A DNA stretch of 7,851 bases from Betaproteobacteria bacterium (lineage in GTDB: Bacteria > Pseudomonadota > Gammaproteobacteria > Burkholderiales > UBA9220): contig DOVS01000135.1 in NCBI GenBank assembly GCA_003519965.1, positions 1-7,851 of the forward strand, written 5' to 3'. The notes beneath the pieces are model-generated. The model was not told the origin of the DNA and did no database searches. It worked only from the letters and a program-made list of their open reading frames with translations. Positions 1 to 6,326 of this stretch are shown here, in pieces. How positions within the stretch are numbered: the stretch's first letter is position 1; the number at the start of each line of letters is the position of its first letter. Both the position numbers and the translations under genes were made by a program.

Positions 1-221
1 ACGCCAGGGTGACGTTTGAAATCACTATACGACCAAAACGCTTATTACCCCGGCCGATCTATTTAACGATCGGGTATCGCCGTTCTATGAGAGCACAATT
101 TGCCGCTGCTGCGAATTTTAACTAACCGAAGTACACAGTGAATTTTACGCCATCGCTGAAGTTGGCTAATCCGTGGTGCATTGGGTTCCCGGCCGCCCGA
201 CCCGTCTCGGTGGATTGCGGC
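1..221. other. Non-coding flank downstream of the PLP operon
   Basis: No convincing gene is visible in this stretch. It follows the stop codon of the PLP enzyme gene on the minus strand and contains no classical intrinsic terminator: there is no GC stem followed by a T run in the direction of transcription. Two small symmetric elements are visible. One is the imperfect dyad GTGACGTTTGAAATCAC at 9-25. The other is a stem CCGATC (54-59) / GATCGG (68-73) around an AT-rich loop. The GAATTTTA octamer occurs twice (113-120, 140-147). Base composition is more AT-rich than the operon. This may be the edge of another mobile element, but that cannot be shown here. Confidence 0.5.
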
Positions 222-1808
222 TTATGGCGTGCGGGGGGGATTGAAATTCGGCAGGCTCCGAACAAGTAGCGCCGTTTTATCTAACGCCGCTAACGCGCGC
301 TCAATCACGGCGGAGGCGTTGCGGCCGTCTTGCGCCGTCGCCTCGACGATGAGCCGTGCGCTGGCGCATAGGCGCAATGCACTCAATGGCGCGCCGTCGC
401 GGTTGCCGCATGCAACCGGCTGTCCCAATTGGCAGCGTAGCGCGGCGATGTCACCGATGAAGCCGGTGCGGTCTAAGTCACGCCGGCCAACTAGATCGAC
501 TTGCAGCAATCGGTAGACTTGCATGGTTTTTTCGTGGTTCAGGGGTGTTTTTCCGGCAGAGGAGCCGGGAGGATAAAGCAGAAAGGGAAAGATCGTCGGG
601 ATATGATCCCAGCTTGTCGCCGCGGCCAACGGACGGCGGTCAAGTGGCGACAGAGGCAATGGTTCGAATAAGGGGTCGCTCAGTAGGCGGCGCCGAACGG
701 CGCGCGCAAATGCTTGAAGGAAGCGGGCGACCGCGTTTTCCGGCGCCGAGCGAAACGCCCGCAGTTCTTGTAATGCCGCCTCCCAACGCAGCAACAATCC
801 GAAATTGGCGGCGTTATCGAGGCGCTCGGCCGCAGCCCATCCTTGAGGCCAGTCAGCCCGTGCGGAATAGGCGTGCAAGGCCCGCGGGAGCGGACGCCCA
901 CGCAGCCGCCGCGCGATCGATGCGGGGATCAGCAGCGCACCGGAGAAGGTCGGGCCGGTCACGAACTTTGATCCGGTCAGCGCAACCATGAAGCCATGCG
1001 CCAAGTAGGCTCGCAAGGTCGACGGCGCGATCCGGAACTGGCACGCATCGACCAGGACGTCGACCGTATCCGGCAGCCGGCGATGCAGCGCCAAAACACA
1101 GCCCGGACTCGGTGCGATCAATCCGGTTTTGGAGACATCGATAAGGATCAGGAGAACGCGCCGCCCCATCGCGGCGGCGCCGGTCGCCAAGGATTCGACT
1201 TCGGCATCGATGTCCGCCGTTGGCCGCGCGAAGCCATCGGCATGGCGAATGGGCGTCGTCACGACTTCCATTGCGCCGTCGTCGGCGATGGGCGCGCCTT
1301 CGGCGACTGTGTTTCCCAGTGTGGAGCGGGTGCTGAAGTGACGGCCGGCCAAGGCCGCCGGTACACAACTACCCGTTTCCGCCGCATCCGCCATAATCGT
1401 GAGCGCCGGCATGGATTCGGCGCCGCCGGCGAGTTGGGCGGAAATCAGGTGAATATCCGTGCCCGATGCGGCGAAGACGACGTCGAGACCGGGAAGATCG
1501 GCCACTCCGCACCACCGAACCAACTCGCCCCGGGTGCGGTTAATTTCGCGGGCGTAGGTCGCTGCGCGCGGCTCCGCGCCGGAAGCGAGGAGGAGCCTGT
1601 GGCGAAGATGGTTCGCAGCGGCAAGGCCCGCCGGGGAGATGATCGATGCCGTCGCGGAACCGAACGCCGCCCCGTCCGGATCAGGAAACGGCGAGCAACC
1701 GTATTGATTCAGACCGCTGTCCGGGTCGAGCGCAATGCGGGCGTCGCCGCCTTCCACCAGAAGCTGTTCGGTGGCCGGGAGGTGAGGGCGAACTACCATC
1801 GAGCGCAC
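222..1808 (-). CDS. PLP-dependent fold-type I enzyme of unknown reaction (aminotransferase class V / cysteine-desulfurase-like)
   Basis: The 528-residue protein has the layout of a fold-type I PLP enzyme. SGTD at about 115-118 fits the phosphate-binding turn, VDACQ at 251-256 supplies the aspartate (D254) expected to pair with the pyridine nitrogen, and TGSKF at 278-282 supplies the likely Schiff-base lysine K281, in a small-residue context (TGPTFSGALLIP follows). A conserved-looking NQYGCSP segment near residue 34 probably belongs to the active-site entrance. No signal peptide or membrane span is visible, so it should be cytosolic. The substrate cannot be read from the sequence. It is the last gene of the three-gene block, 83 bp after the ATP-grasp gene and on the same strand. 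The start is uncertain: GTG at 1808 or ATG at 1799 are both possible, with an in-frame TAG 21 nt before the GTG and no strong Shine-Dalgarno for either. The long open frames on the opposite strand here are shadows of high GC coding. Confidence 0.85.
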   Translation of the reverse strand: MRSMVVRPHLPATEQLLVEGGDARIALDPDSGLNQYGCSPFPDPDGAAFGSATASIISPAGLAAANHLRHRLLLASGAEPRAATYAREINRTRGELVRWCGVADLPGLDVVFAASGTDIHLISAQLAGGAESMPALTIMADAAETGSCVPAALAGRHFSTRSTLGNTVAEGAPIADDGAMEVVTTPIRHADGFARPTADIDAEVESLATGAAAMGRRVLLILIDVSKTGLIAPSPGCVLALHRRLPDTVDVLVDACQFRIAPSTLRAYLAHGFMVALTGSKFVTGPTFSGALLIPASIARRLRGRPLPRALHAYSARADWPQGWAAAERLDNAANFGLLLRWEAALQELRAFRSAPENAVARFLQAFARAVRRRLLSDPLFEPLPLSPLDRRPLAAATSWDHIPTIFPFLLYPPGSSAGKTPLNHEKTMQVYRLLQVDLVGRRDLDRTGFIGDIAALRCQLGQPVACGNRDGAPLSALRLCASARLIVEATAQDGRNASAVIERALAALDKTALLVRSLPNFNPPRTP

Positions 1809-1891
1809 ACGAGTACGCCGAAGCGTCTACATAGCGCCGTTTGCTCAATTTTCACGGCAGCGTTCCTTGGTTTAACAGCTAGCCGGTTTTT
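1809..1891. other. Short spacer between ATP-grasp and PLP enzyme genes
   Basis: This 83-bp gap is more AT-rich than the genes beside it. No terminator stem with a T run is visible on the minus strand and no clear sigma-70 promoter stands out. The third gene is therefore most simply read as part of the same transcript. Confidence 0.4.
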
Positions 1892-3145
1892 CTAAGAAGC
1901 GGTTAGGACATCACTACGCTTTATTGTATTAACCAACATTTCGCGAAAGCCATCGAACACCTTGCGCATCGGAAGCTGTTTGTATGGAAAGATGTCGACT
2001 GGGTCCATCGCGTGGATGACCGCGCCGGTATCGACCTCGAAAACCAGCAAGCGGCCGTCGGCGGTTTCTGCACAATCGATCACCAAATAGTCGAGCGCCA
2101 TGCGCTCGGCGATGGCGTTCAAGGCGTTTTTGTGGCGGCGGGCGAAGTCTTCTTCAAAGTCGGCCATGAAGCGCGCTTCCTCGGCTCGCTTTGCGGCGTT
2201 TTCGGTCATGCCTGCATTCAGGTAATGAATCATCCAGTGCTCGGATATCCCCATGTGGCCGGCAAACGGGCGGCCGCCGATGAGAACGATCCGATACTTG
2301 CGGAATAGGCCATCCGGCCCGCGATAGTCGACGAAGCGGGCCACATAGAATGCACTGTCCGGCATCGTTTGCAGATAGTCTGCAATAGCGTTTGGATCGT
2401 CGATCTTTTCCAGCCCGCGGCCCGCATGCGAGTCGATTGGCCGGACAATGATCGGGAAGTCTCCCTCTTCCAAAACGGTGGTTATCGACAGCGCTCCACG
2501 GCCGACTTGCTCCAGTGCCTGCCGCTCGATGCGCGCCGAAATCGACATCACGACTCCCGGTGCGGATTTCAGTAACGCGCAGGCGTTATCGCGCGACGTC
2601 CGGACAATTCGGTCGGGTGCATTGAGCACCGGGCGCGGCCAGGACGCCATGACCTGCTCGAGCTGTTTCAACAGCGGACGATTCCGGTCGGATTCGCCAA
2701 CGCCGACGAACACCAGGTCGTGATCGGGGAGGGACGAGGGGAAAGGTAGATTAGGTGCTACATAGAGCATATCGAGCGCGACATCGGAGCCTTCCAGTAA
2801 AAACTCCAAGGGCGCGTTTGACATCAGCTCGCCAGGCCCCATGATGGCGAGAAGCCGGATCCCGGCCGGGCCGCTGGCCGGTAAATGATAGAGTTGCTGA
2901 ATCTCCAGCGCCTGCGCTTGTGTGGCAAGGGAGATCTCCGGGTTAAACTTGAGTTGCAAAATTGTCGATAAATCCATCAACGCATTGGCGTCGTTCGGGT
3001 TGCGCTCCGCGCGCTTAATCAACTCCGCTCCCAGAGGCGCAAGATCGACGCCGGAAAAGGCCATCCTCATCAGCGTAGCGAGGCCCATCAGCGGTTCGCA
3101 CGCATCGTTATTCGTGGGATATTGCTCCGAATCGGTGGAATTCAT
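1892..3145 (-). CDS. ATP-grasp (RimK-like) carboxylate-amine ligase candidate with TPR-like N-terminal region
   Basis: This 417-residue protein combines a helical N-terminal part (about 35-90, with a TPR-like stretch around ERNPNDANALMDLSTILQLK) with a C-terminal ATP-grasp fold. Expected ATP-grasp features are IIVRPIDSHAGRG at 232-244 (nucleotide-binding strand and glycine-rich loop), RKYRIVLIGGRPFAGHMG at 282-299, and the acidic metal-binding end LLVFEVDTGAVIHAMD at 366-381 with E370 and D372. Family knowledge predicts ATP-dependent acyl-phosphate formation and ligation of a carboxylate to an amine or thiol; the actual substrates are unknown. The usual final metal ligand Asn in an E-x-N pattern is not obvious here (E-V-D-T), so activity should not be assumed. 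The start ATG overlaps the stop TGA of the decarboxylase gene (ATGA at 3142-3145), and AGAAAGG lies just upstream, which supports this start and suggests translational coupling. Being coupled to an amino-acid decarboxylase makes an amine a plausible substrate, which is inference. Confidence 0.85.
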   Translation of the reverse strand: MNSTDSEQYPTNNDACEPLMGLATLMRMAFSGVDLAPLGAELIKRAERNPNDANALMDLSTILQLKFNPEISLATQAQALEIQQLYHLPASGPAGIRLLAIMGPGELMSNAPLEFLLEGSDVALDMLYVAPNLPFPSSLPDHDLVFVGVGESDRNRPLLKQLEQVMASWPRPVLNAPDRIVRTSRDNACALLKSAPGVVMSISARIERQALEQVGRGALSITTVLEEGDFPIIVRPIDSHAGRGLEKIDDPNAIADYLQTMPDSAFYVARFVDYRGPDGLFRKYRIVLIGGRPFAGHMGISEHWMIHYLNAGMTENAAKRAEEARFMADFEEDFARRHKNALNAIAERMALDYLVIDCAETADGRLLVFEVDTGAVIHAMDPVDIFPYKQLPMRKVFDGFREMLVNTIKRSDVLTAS

Positions 3146-4623
3146 AATGCCTTTCTGGGTTGTGCGGTTTTAGCGAAGGTCTCGCCGAATGCAATCGCCG
3201 TCCTCAGCAAGGCGTCGATATCGCGCGCGTCGGTGCGGTGATTGACAATCGCGGCGCGAATAGCCAAGCGCCCGTTAATCGTCGTCGTTGACGGTGCAAC
3301 GATTCCGGACTCTTGCAGGGCGGTAACGATGTCCGCATTAACTCGGTCGGAATCTTCGCTGCGGTAACGGAAGCAGACGATATTCAGTGAAACCGGCGCC
3401 AGAAGCTCCAACAGCGGCGTTGCCTCGATACGCCGCCCCATATGCCGGGCGAGCGCGCAGGCGTCGGAAATCACTTGGCCAAGTTTCTCCGCACCATAAA
3501 CCTTAATGGTAAACCAGGTCTTGAGCGCTCTAAACCCCCGGGAGAGATCGGGCCCAAAGTCGCAAGGCCAGGGGGATCCAGCCGCCATGCCGCGGGTTTC
3601 CCGTCGCAGGTACGCTGCGGGCGAGGCGAACGTGGCGTGATGGAGTGCGCCGTCCCGCACCAGGATAAAACCCGCATCGTACGGCACTTGTCCCCATTTA
3701 TGGAAGTCGAAGGCGATGGAGTCGGCCCGCTCAATTCCTTCCAGGCGGGGAGCGATATCCGGGGCCAGAACGGCAAGGGCTCCATATGCGCCGTCCACAT
3801 GAAACCAGATGCCTTCTCTATGGGCGATATCCGCAAGGGCGCCAAGATTATCAATGGCGCCGACATCCACCGTACCCACGGTTCCGGCAATGAAAAACGG
3901 AGTCAAGCCAGCGCTCCAATCCGCTGCGATAGTGCGCTCTAGCGCCGCAGCGTCCATCCGGTGTTGGTCGTCCGTCGAGACGATCCGGAGGGCGTCGATT
4001 CCGAGGCCGGAAAGATCCATCGCTTGCGCGATACAACCATGAGCGCCGGCGGACGTGTAGGCAATCAAACGTTTATCGCCGGCGCCGACGCCCTTGTGGC
4101 GCACGGCGACGCCCATGGCGGCGGTTCGGGCAACGAGGACGCTCATCAGGTTCGCCATGGATGTACCGGTTACGAACAGGCCGGTTGCGGTTTCGGGAAA
4201 GCCGAAGAGTTCGCGAACCCACTGAACCAGCTGCCGTTCCACCTCGATCGGCATCTGGTCGCGCCCGCCAAGGTTTGCGTTCAACCCGGCGGCCAGCATC
4301 TCCGCCAACATGCCGACCGGCGTCCCGCCGCCATGCACCCAGCCCATGAAGCCCGGGTGCGTATTGCCCACAGCAAAGGGGAGGATGTCCTGCATGAACG
4401 TTTCATGCACCGTGGCGAGATCGGTCGGTTCTTTAGGAAGCGGTTGCTGGAATAGGGTGCGTACATCTTGCGGGATCGGCTGCCACACCGGGCGCTCACG
4501 GATATGCTCCAAGTAGTCCAGCATATCGTCGAGCATTCGGTGGCCCTGGGCCCGGAGATCTTTCCAATCCGACGGATCAAGGGTGTCCCGAGATGTTGCG
4601 CCGATACCGTTACCTTTTTTCAT
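3142..4623 (-). CDS. Pyridoxal-dependent amino acid decarboxylase, group II (aromatic-L-amino-acid decarboxylase family)
   Basis: The 493-residue protein is full length for this family (usually about 470-500). It should decarboxylate an L-amino acid to the corresponding amine in the cytosol using PLP. Visible hallmarks are THPGFMGW near 88-95, the TGTSMANL phosphate-binding segment at 152-159, SAGAH at 191-195 with H195 placed to stack on the PLP ring, WFHVDGAYGA at 273-282 with D277 contacting the pyridine nitrogen, and DFHKWGQVPYD at 306-316 with Schiff-base lysine K309. The C-terminal LAIRAAIVNHRT (453-464) matches the conserved end of the family. The amino acid used cannot be told from sequence alone. 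It is the first gene of the operon and overlaps the ATP-grasp gene by 4 bp. The ATG start is followed by a basic MKKGNG. Its Shine-Dalgarno is weak (GGGGCAGG, 13-20 nt upstream). A sigma-70-like promoter lies about 30-60 nt upstream. Confidence 0.93.
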   Translation of the reverse strand: MKKGNGIGATSRDTLDPSDWKDLRAQGHRMLDDMLDYLEHIRERPVWQPIPQDVRTLFQQPLPKEPTDLATVHETFMQDILPFAVGNTHPGFMGWVHGGGTPVGMLAEMLAAGLNANLGGRDQMPIEVERQLVQWVRELFGFPETATGLFVTGTSMANLMSVLVARTAAMGVAVRHKGVGAGDKRLIAYTSAGAHGCIAQAMDLSGLGIDALRIVSTDDQHRMDAAALERTIAADWSAGLTPFFIAGTVGTVDVGAIDNLGALADIAHREGIWFHVDGAYGALAVLAPDIAPRLEGIERADSIAFDFHKWGQVPYDAGFILVRDGALHHATFASPAAYLRRETRGMAAGSPWPCDFGPDLSRGFRALKTWFTIKVYGAEKLGQVISDACALARHMGRRIEATPLLELLAPVSLNIVCFRYRSEDSDRVNADIVTALQESGIVAPSTTTINGRLAIRAAIVNHRTDARDIDALLRTAIAFGETFAKTAQPRKAL

Positions 4624-4643
4624 GAGTAGAAAGCCTGCCCCAC

Positions 4644-4763
4644 CTAGCGGGACGATAACCCGCTTGAATTAAGCGTGTCAAGGGCGGGATAGCGCGCTAT
4701 CGGCGCGCTCGGTCGCGCGCGCATGAACGAGGAAGCGCGCTTGATATCACGCTTCTTTGCCAT
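4644..4763 (-). CDS. Possible 39-residue basic peptide upstream of the decarboxylase (uncertain)
   Basis: A short frame begins MAKKRDIKRASSF and ends NSSGLSSR. It is rich in Arg, Lys, Ser and Ala and stops 20 nt before the decarboxylase start, in the same direction. AAGGAG lies directly before the ATG but only one base away, much closer than the normal 5-9 nt, so initiation here would be unusual. The same frame stays open further upstream as far as about 4874, so a longer product is possible. No domain is recognised. Its place at the head of an operon with an ATP-grasp enzyme and two PLP enzymes makes a modified precursor peptide or a leader peptide conceivable. However, its 3' half coincides with the promoter-like elements of the operon, so it may be non-coding. 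Confidence is low. Confidence 0.25.
   Translation of the reverse strand: MAKKRDIKRASSFMRARPSAPIARYPALDTLNSSGLSSR
4652..4681 (-). promoter_or_regulatory. Candidate sigma-70 promoter of the decarboxylase operon
   Basis: Read on the minus strand, an exact -35 hexamer TTGACA (4681-4676) is followed after 18 nt by TATCGT (4657-4652), which matches four of six -10 positions. Transcription would begin near 4645 and leave a leader of about 22 nt before the decarboxylase ATG at 4623. The spacer contains the inverted repeat CGCTT-GAATT-AAGCG (4661-4675), a natural place for a repressor to bind. This is a consensus match only. Confidence 0.4.
4688..4701. promoter_or_regulatory. Perfect 14-bp palindrome, candidate operator
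   Basis: GATAGCGCGCTATC is a perfect palindrome that ends six bases upstream of the -35 hexamer of the operon promoter. This is a usual position for an activator or repressor dimer site. No adjacent regulator gene is present in the window to pair with it. Confidence 0.3.
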
Positions 4764-4788
4764 GCTCCTTCGGATCGTTTGGTTTACC

Positions 4789-4808
4789 ATGGAACACAAT
4801 GGAACACA
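4789..4808. repeat. 10-bp tandem direct repeat
   Basis: ATGGAACACA occurs twice back to back (4789-4798 and 4799-4808). The period is close to one helical turn, so a protein could bind both copies on the same face of the DNA. It lies about 145-165 bp upstream of the predicted operon start site. Confidence 0.6.
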
Positions 4809-4874
4809 TAACTCTGATTGGCGAATCACGGAACCATGGCCATGAATGCGTGTTGAATGCATCGATATATCCAT

Positions 4875-5094
4875 CAGAATAGAATAATTATTGTTAATTC
4901 ACTAGGTTGCCGGCATATTCAGAGCTCATGGGTGACGTTATCCAGGAAGGGACTCTCGCTCATTGTCACGGCCAGCGACGCGATACAGGCCATCGACAAA
5001 TTTTAGCAAGAGGTTGCACCATCTAAGGTGGCTTGGCTAAAAATCGGTAGGGGCAAAAGGCAAGACCTGACCCCGTGACTTGGTGACTTGTTTG
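4875..5094. other. Intergenic region between operon and accessory genes
   Basis: No supported gene is seen here. The left end (about 4875-4905) is very AT-rich and could hold a promoter on either strand. The middle (about 4945-5030) has short open stretches interrupted by stops and resembles decayed coding sequence, but no family is recognised. The right end carries GCAAGACCTGACCCC (about 5062-5076), a motif type I recall from intergenic repeats in many proteobacteria. Confidence 0.4.
5062..5076. repeat. CTGACCC-type short repeat motif, copy 1
   Basis: The sequence GCAAGACCTGACCCC lies just downstream of the hypothetical gene. It shares the CTGACCC core and orientation with a second motif at about 5803-5818. 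From memory, similar GGGTCAG-containing motifs are frequent beside REP-associated tyrosine transposases (IS200-like). No such transposase is in the window, so the assignment is tentative. Confidence 0.3.
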
Positions 5095-5619
5095 CTATGG
5101 CGACGCCCACCGAAGTCTAGTTGGTACTGAAATGGTTTCGGGTGCGCCCAGCTTATCTAGTAGTGAGAAATCACAAACCAATTCCGTTCCTTTATTTTTG
5201 ATAATTTTCGTATCAGTTAACTCTGGGAGCGCAATATTCACATCCAAGGAATCGCCTGGTAGAAGCAGATGTGGATAATTAACAACCTCTCTTTGATCCC
5301 CTTCTTGACCCCAATCCATCTTCTGAGCGCGCGGAAGGAAGGTTTGAATGTCCTTTGGATTACTATTCTTTAGGTAGAGTGACTCAATGTAGATGCCATG
5401 AATATGTGCGCTAGCGAACCTTGCTTTAATTATGTGATGATTTTCATCATACCTACTCTCTAATAATTGTATGAACAGTTTTTCCTTTGGCGTGAACCAT
5501 GAATATACGTCTTTCCCAGCGTGGTAGATTAAGGCAGCTCCTCCGACTATTGTGGAACCGGTTAATATGCCCCCGTCATTTTTAATTTCGTGCGCATATT
5601 TATCTTTACCCTCATTCAT
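5095..5619 (-). CDS. Hypothetical protein, 174 aa, atypical composition
   Basis: I do not recognise a family. Residues about 16-33 (GGILTGSTIVGGAALIYH) form a glycine-rich, moderately hydrophobic segment that could anchor the protein in the membrane. The rest (about 42-174) alternates short polar and hydrophobic stretches suggestive of a beta-rich soluble domain, ending with RLRWASP. The start is supported by GGTGAG and AGAGG upstream of the ATG. Codon use is clearly more AT-rich than in the operon to the left, which points to recent acquisition. It lies between two CTGACCC motifs and points the same way as the GNAT gene behind it. A 6-bp-arm inverted repeat at 5678-5693 lies in its upstream region. 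Confidence 0.65.
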   Translation of the reverse strand: MNEGKDKYAHEIKNDGGILTGSTIVGGAALIYHAGKDVYSWFTPKEKLFIQLLESRYDENHHIIKARFASAHIHGIYIESLYLKNSNPKDIQTFLPRAQKMDWGQEGDQREVVNYPHLLLPGDSLDVNIALPELTDTKIIKNKGTELVCDFSLLDKLGAPETISVPTRLRWASP

Positions 5620-5677
5620 ATCTCACCATCCTCTCAGAATGTATAACGAGTCTGTAGGAAAACCCAAAAATACAGAG

Positions 5678-5693
5678 TTGAGTATTGACTCAA
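5678..5693. promoter_or_regulatory. Inverted repeat upstream of the hypothetical gene
   Basis: TTGAGT and ACTCAA flank a 4-bp ATTG centre, giving a perfect short dyad about 60-75 bp before the hypothetical gene start at 5619. It is operator-like in size and position. No regulator is known, and the assignment is inference from symmetry alone. Confidence 0.25.
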
Positions 5694-5716
5694 TTTGTTT
5701 GTTAACATGTGGTTAA

Positions 5717-5811
5717 ACTCGATTGATTTATTCTAACCGCCAACAATTGGAGCGACGGGTTGAATCGGAAGCCAGGAGTAAGAAATAAGAGCAATTCTGT
5801 ATCAATCGAGT
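5717..5811. repeat. 11-bp perfect inverted repeat, possible small element
   Basis: ACTCGATTGAT (5717-5727) and ATCAATCGAGT (5801-5811) are perfect inverted copies 73 bp apart. The right arm runs into CTGACCC (second copy of the motif near 5070). The enclosed segment carries no open frame of note. It could be a small non-autonomous repeat inserted into the end of the acetyltransferase cassette. No target duplication was identified. Confidence 0.4.
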
Positions 5812-5834
5812 CTGACCCTATCGATTCTTTATTA

Positions 5835-5891
5835 GTCCCAGGGCCGCCGGAGCGGCGCAGCTTCTCGGTTCCCTGGAACGGCAGGTTAGCC
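5835..5891 (-). other. attC-like recombination site, 3'-truncated (R' core missing)
   Basis: Read on the minus strand, GGCTAAC (5891-5885) resembles the attC inverse core RYYYAAC with one mismatch and contains the TAA stop of the GNAT gene, as is common in integron cassettes. After a 5-nt spacer comes GTTCCAGGG (5879-5871), which pairs 8 of 9 with CCCTGGGAC (5843-5835), matching L'' and L'. The loop contains a small CCGC/GCGG hairpin. The expected GTTRRRY core about 5 nt beyond L' is absent (AAGAATC there). A GGCGGTTAG further on (about 5742-5734) could pair with the first arm. The same structure could also be an intergenic hairpin; it has no T run, so a classical terminator is less likely. 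Confidence 0.4.
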
Positions 5892-6296
5892 CTCGGCGCC
5901 ATTGCGATTGAACAAAACCTGCATTTCGACGGACGGAACGCGATAACCGCAGGCGAGAAAAAACTGTTTGGCATCCCCGATAGGCTTCACGTAAACCGGA
6001 ACGCCAACGAACTCTTTTTCAACGGCCGTTAGCAAGGCACGACCGACGCCTTTTCGTTGAGCTTCCGGATGAACGACTAGCTCGCCAAGCATGGTGGAAA
6101 AAGTACGGTCGCTGAACGCGCTGACATAGCCACACAACATACCAGACTGGGACCGCGCGTGAGCTATGAACGGATACGCCGTAAGCGAGCGGCGAACCAT
6201 TTCTTCCGAATAATGGGAACTCCACCCAACAGACTCCATGAGTGAGGAGTACTCGGAAGCTGCAATGTTTTTGTCGATGTAGATCGTGTAAGCCAT
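5886..6296 (-). CDS. GNAT family N-acetyltransferase, probably an integron-cassette gene
   Basis: This 136-residue protein is a single-domain Gcn5-related N-acetyltransferase, which transfers acetyl from acetyl-CoA to an amine. The acetyl-CoA binding motif is LGELVVHPEAQRKGVGRALL (70-89), where QRKGVG (80-85) is the classic Q/RxxGxG pyrophosphate loop. The following helix and FFLACGYRV (112-120) match the C-terminal part of the fold. The acceptor cannot be predicted; small GNATs of this kind are common in integron arrays and on mobile DNA. The short leader begins TTAGCCCTC (minus 6324-6316), and the same nine bases recur inverted over the stop codon, which is the cassette layout. There is no strong Shine-Dalgarno before the ATG. 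The protein is complete, with no visible lesion. Confidence 0.88.
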   Translation of the reverse strand: MAYTIYIDKNIAASEYSSLMESVGWSSHYSEEMVRRSLTAYPFIAHARSQSGMLCGYVSAFSDRTFSTMLGELVVHPEAQRKGVGRALLTAVEKEFVGVPVYVKPIGDAKQFFLACGYRVPSVEMQVLFNRNGAEG

Positions 6297-6315
6297 TGGC
6301 AGGACGATGTCTTAA

Positions 6316-6324
6316 GAGGGCTAA
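6316..6324 (-). other. Possible cassette start (TTAGCCCTC)
   Basis: The sequence TTAGCCCTC on the minus strand, 20 nt before the GNAT ATG, is the exact inverted partner of the sequence at 5886-5894, over the GNAT stop. In integron cassettes the first bases after the crossover are complementary to the inverse core near the 3' end. The base before it is A rather than the G of a GTTRRRY core, because the intron 3' end abuts here. Confidence 0.4.
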
Positions 6325-6326
6325 TT

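Noticed and set aside
996..1895. 299-codon open frame on the plus strand opposite the PLP enzyme gene
   Set aside because: It lies wholly antisense to a gene with clear PLP-enzyme motifs, has low-complexity Arg/Gly-rich translation and no recognisable domain. It is a shadow of GC-rich codon bias.
3961..4455. 164-codon plus-strand frame opposite the decarboxylase
   Set aside because: It overlaps the best-supported gene of the window on the other strand, and its translation has no family resemblance.
4928..5022. 32-codon plus-strand ORF beginning ATGGGTGACG
   Set aside because: It has no ribosome binding site, no recognised domain and no context; it is expected by chance.
5835..5879. Intrinsic terminator after the GNAT gene
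   Set aside because: The stem is good, but no T run follows it on the minus strand, so it fits an attC-type stem better than a terminator.
5760..6032. 90-codon plus-strand frame overlapping the GNAT gene end
   Set aside because: It is antisense to the GNAT C-terminus and the attC-like hairpin, with no motif or ribosome binding site.
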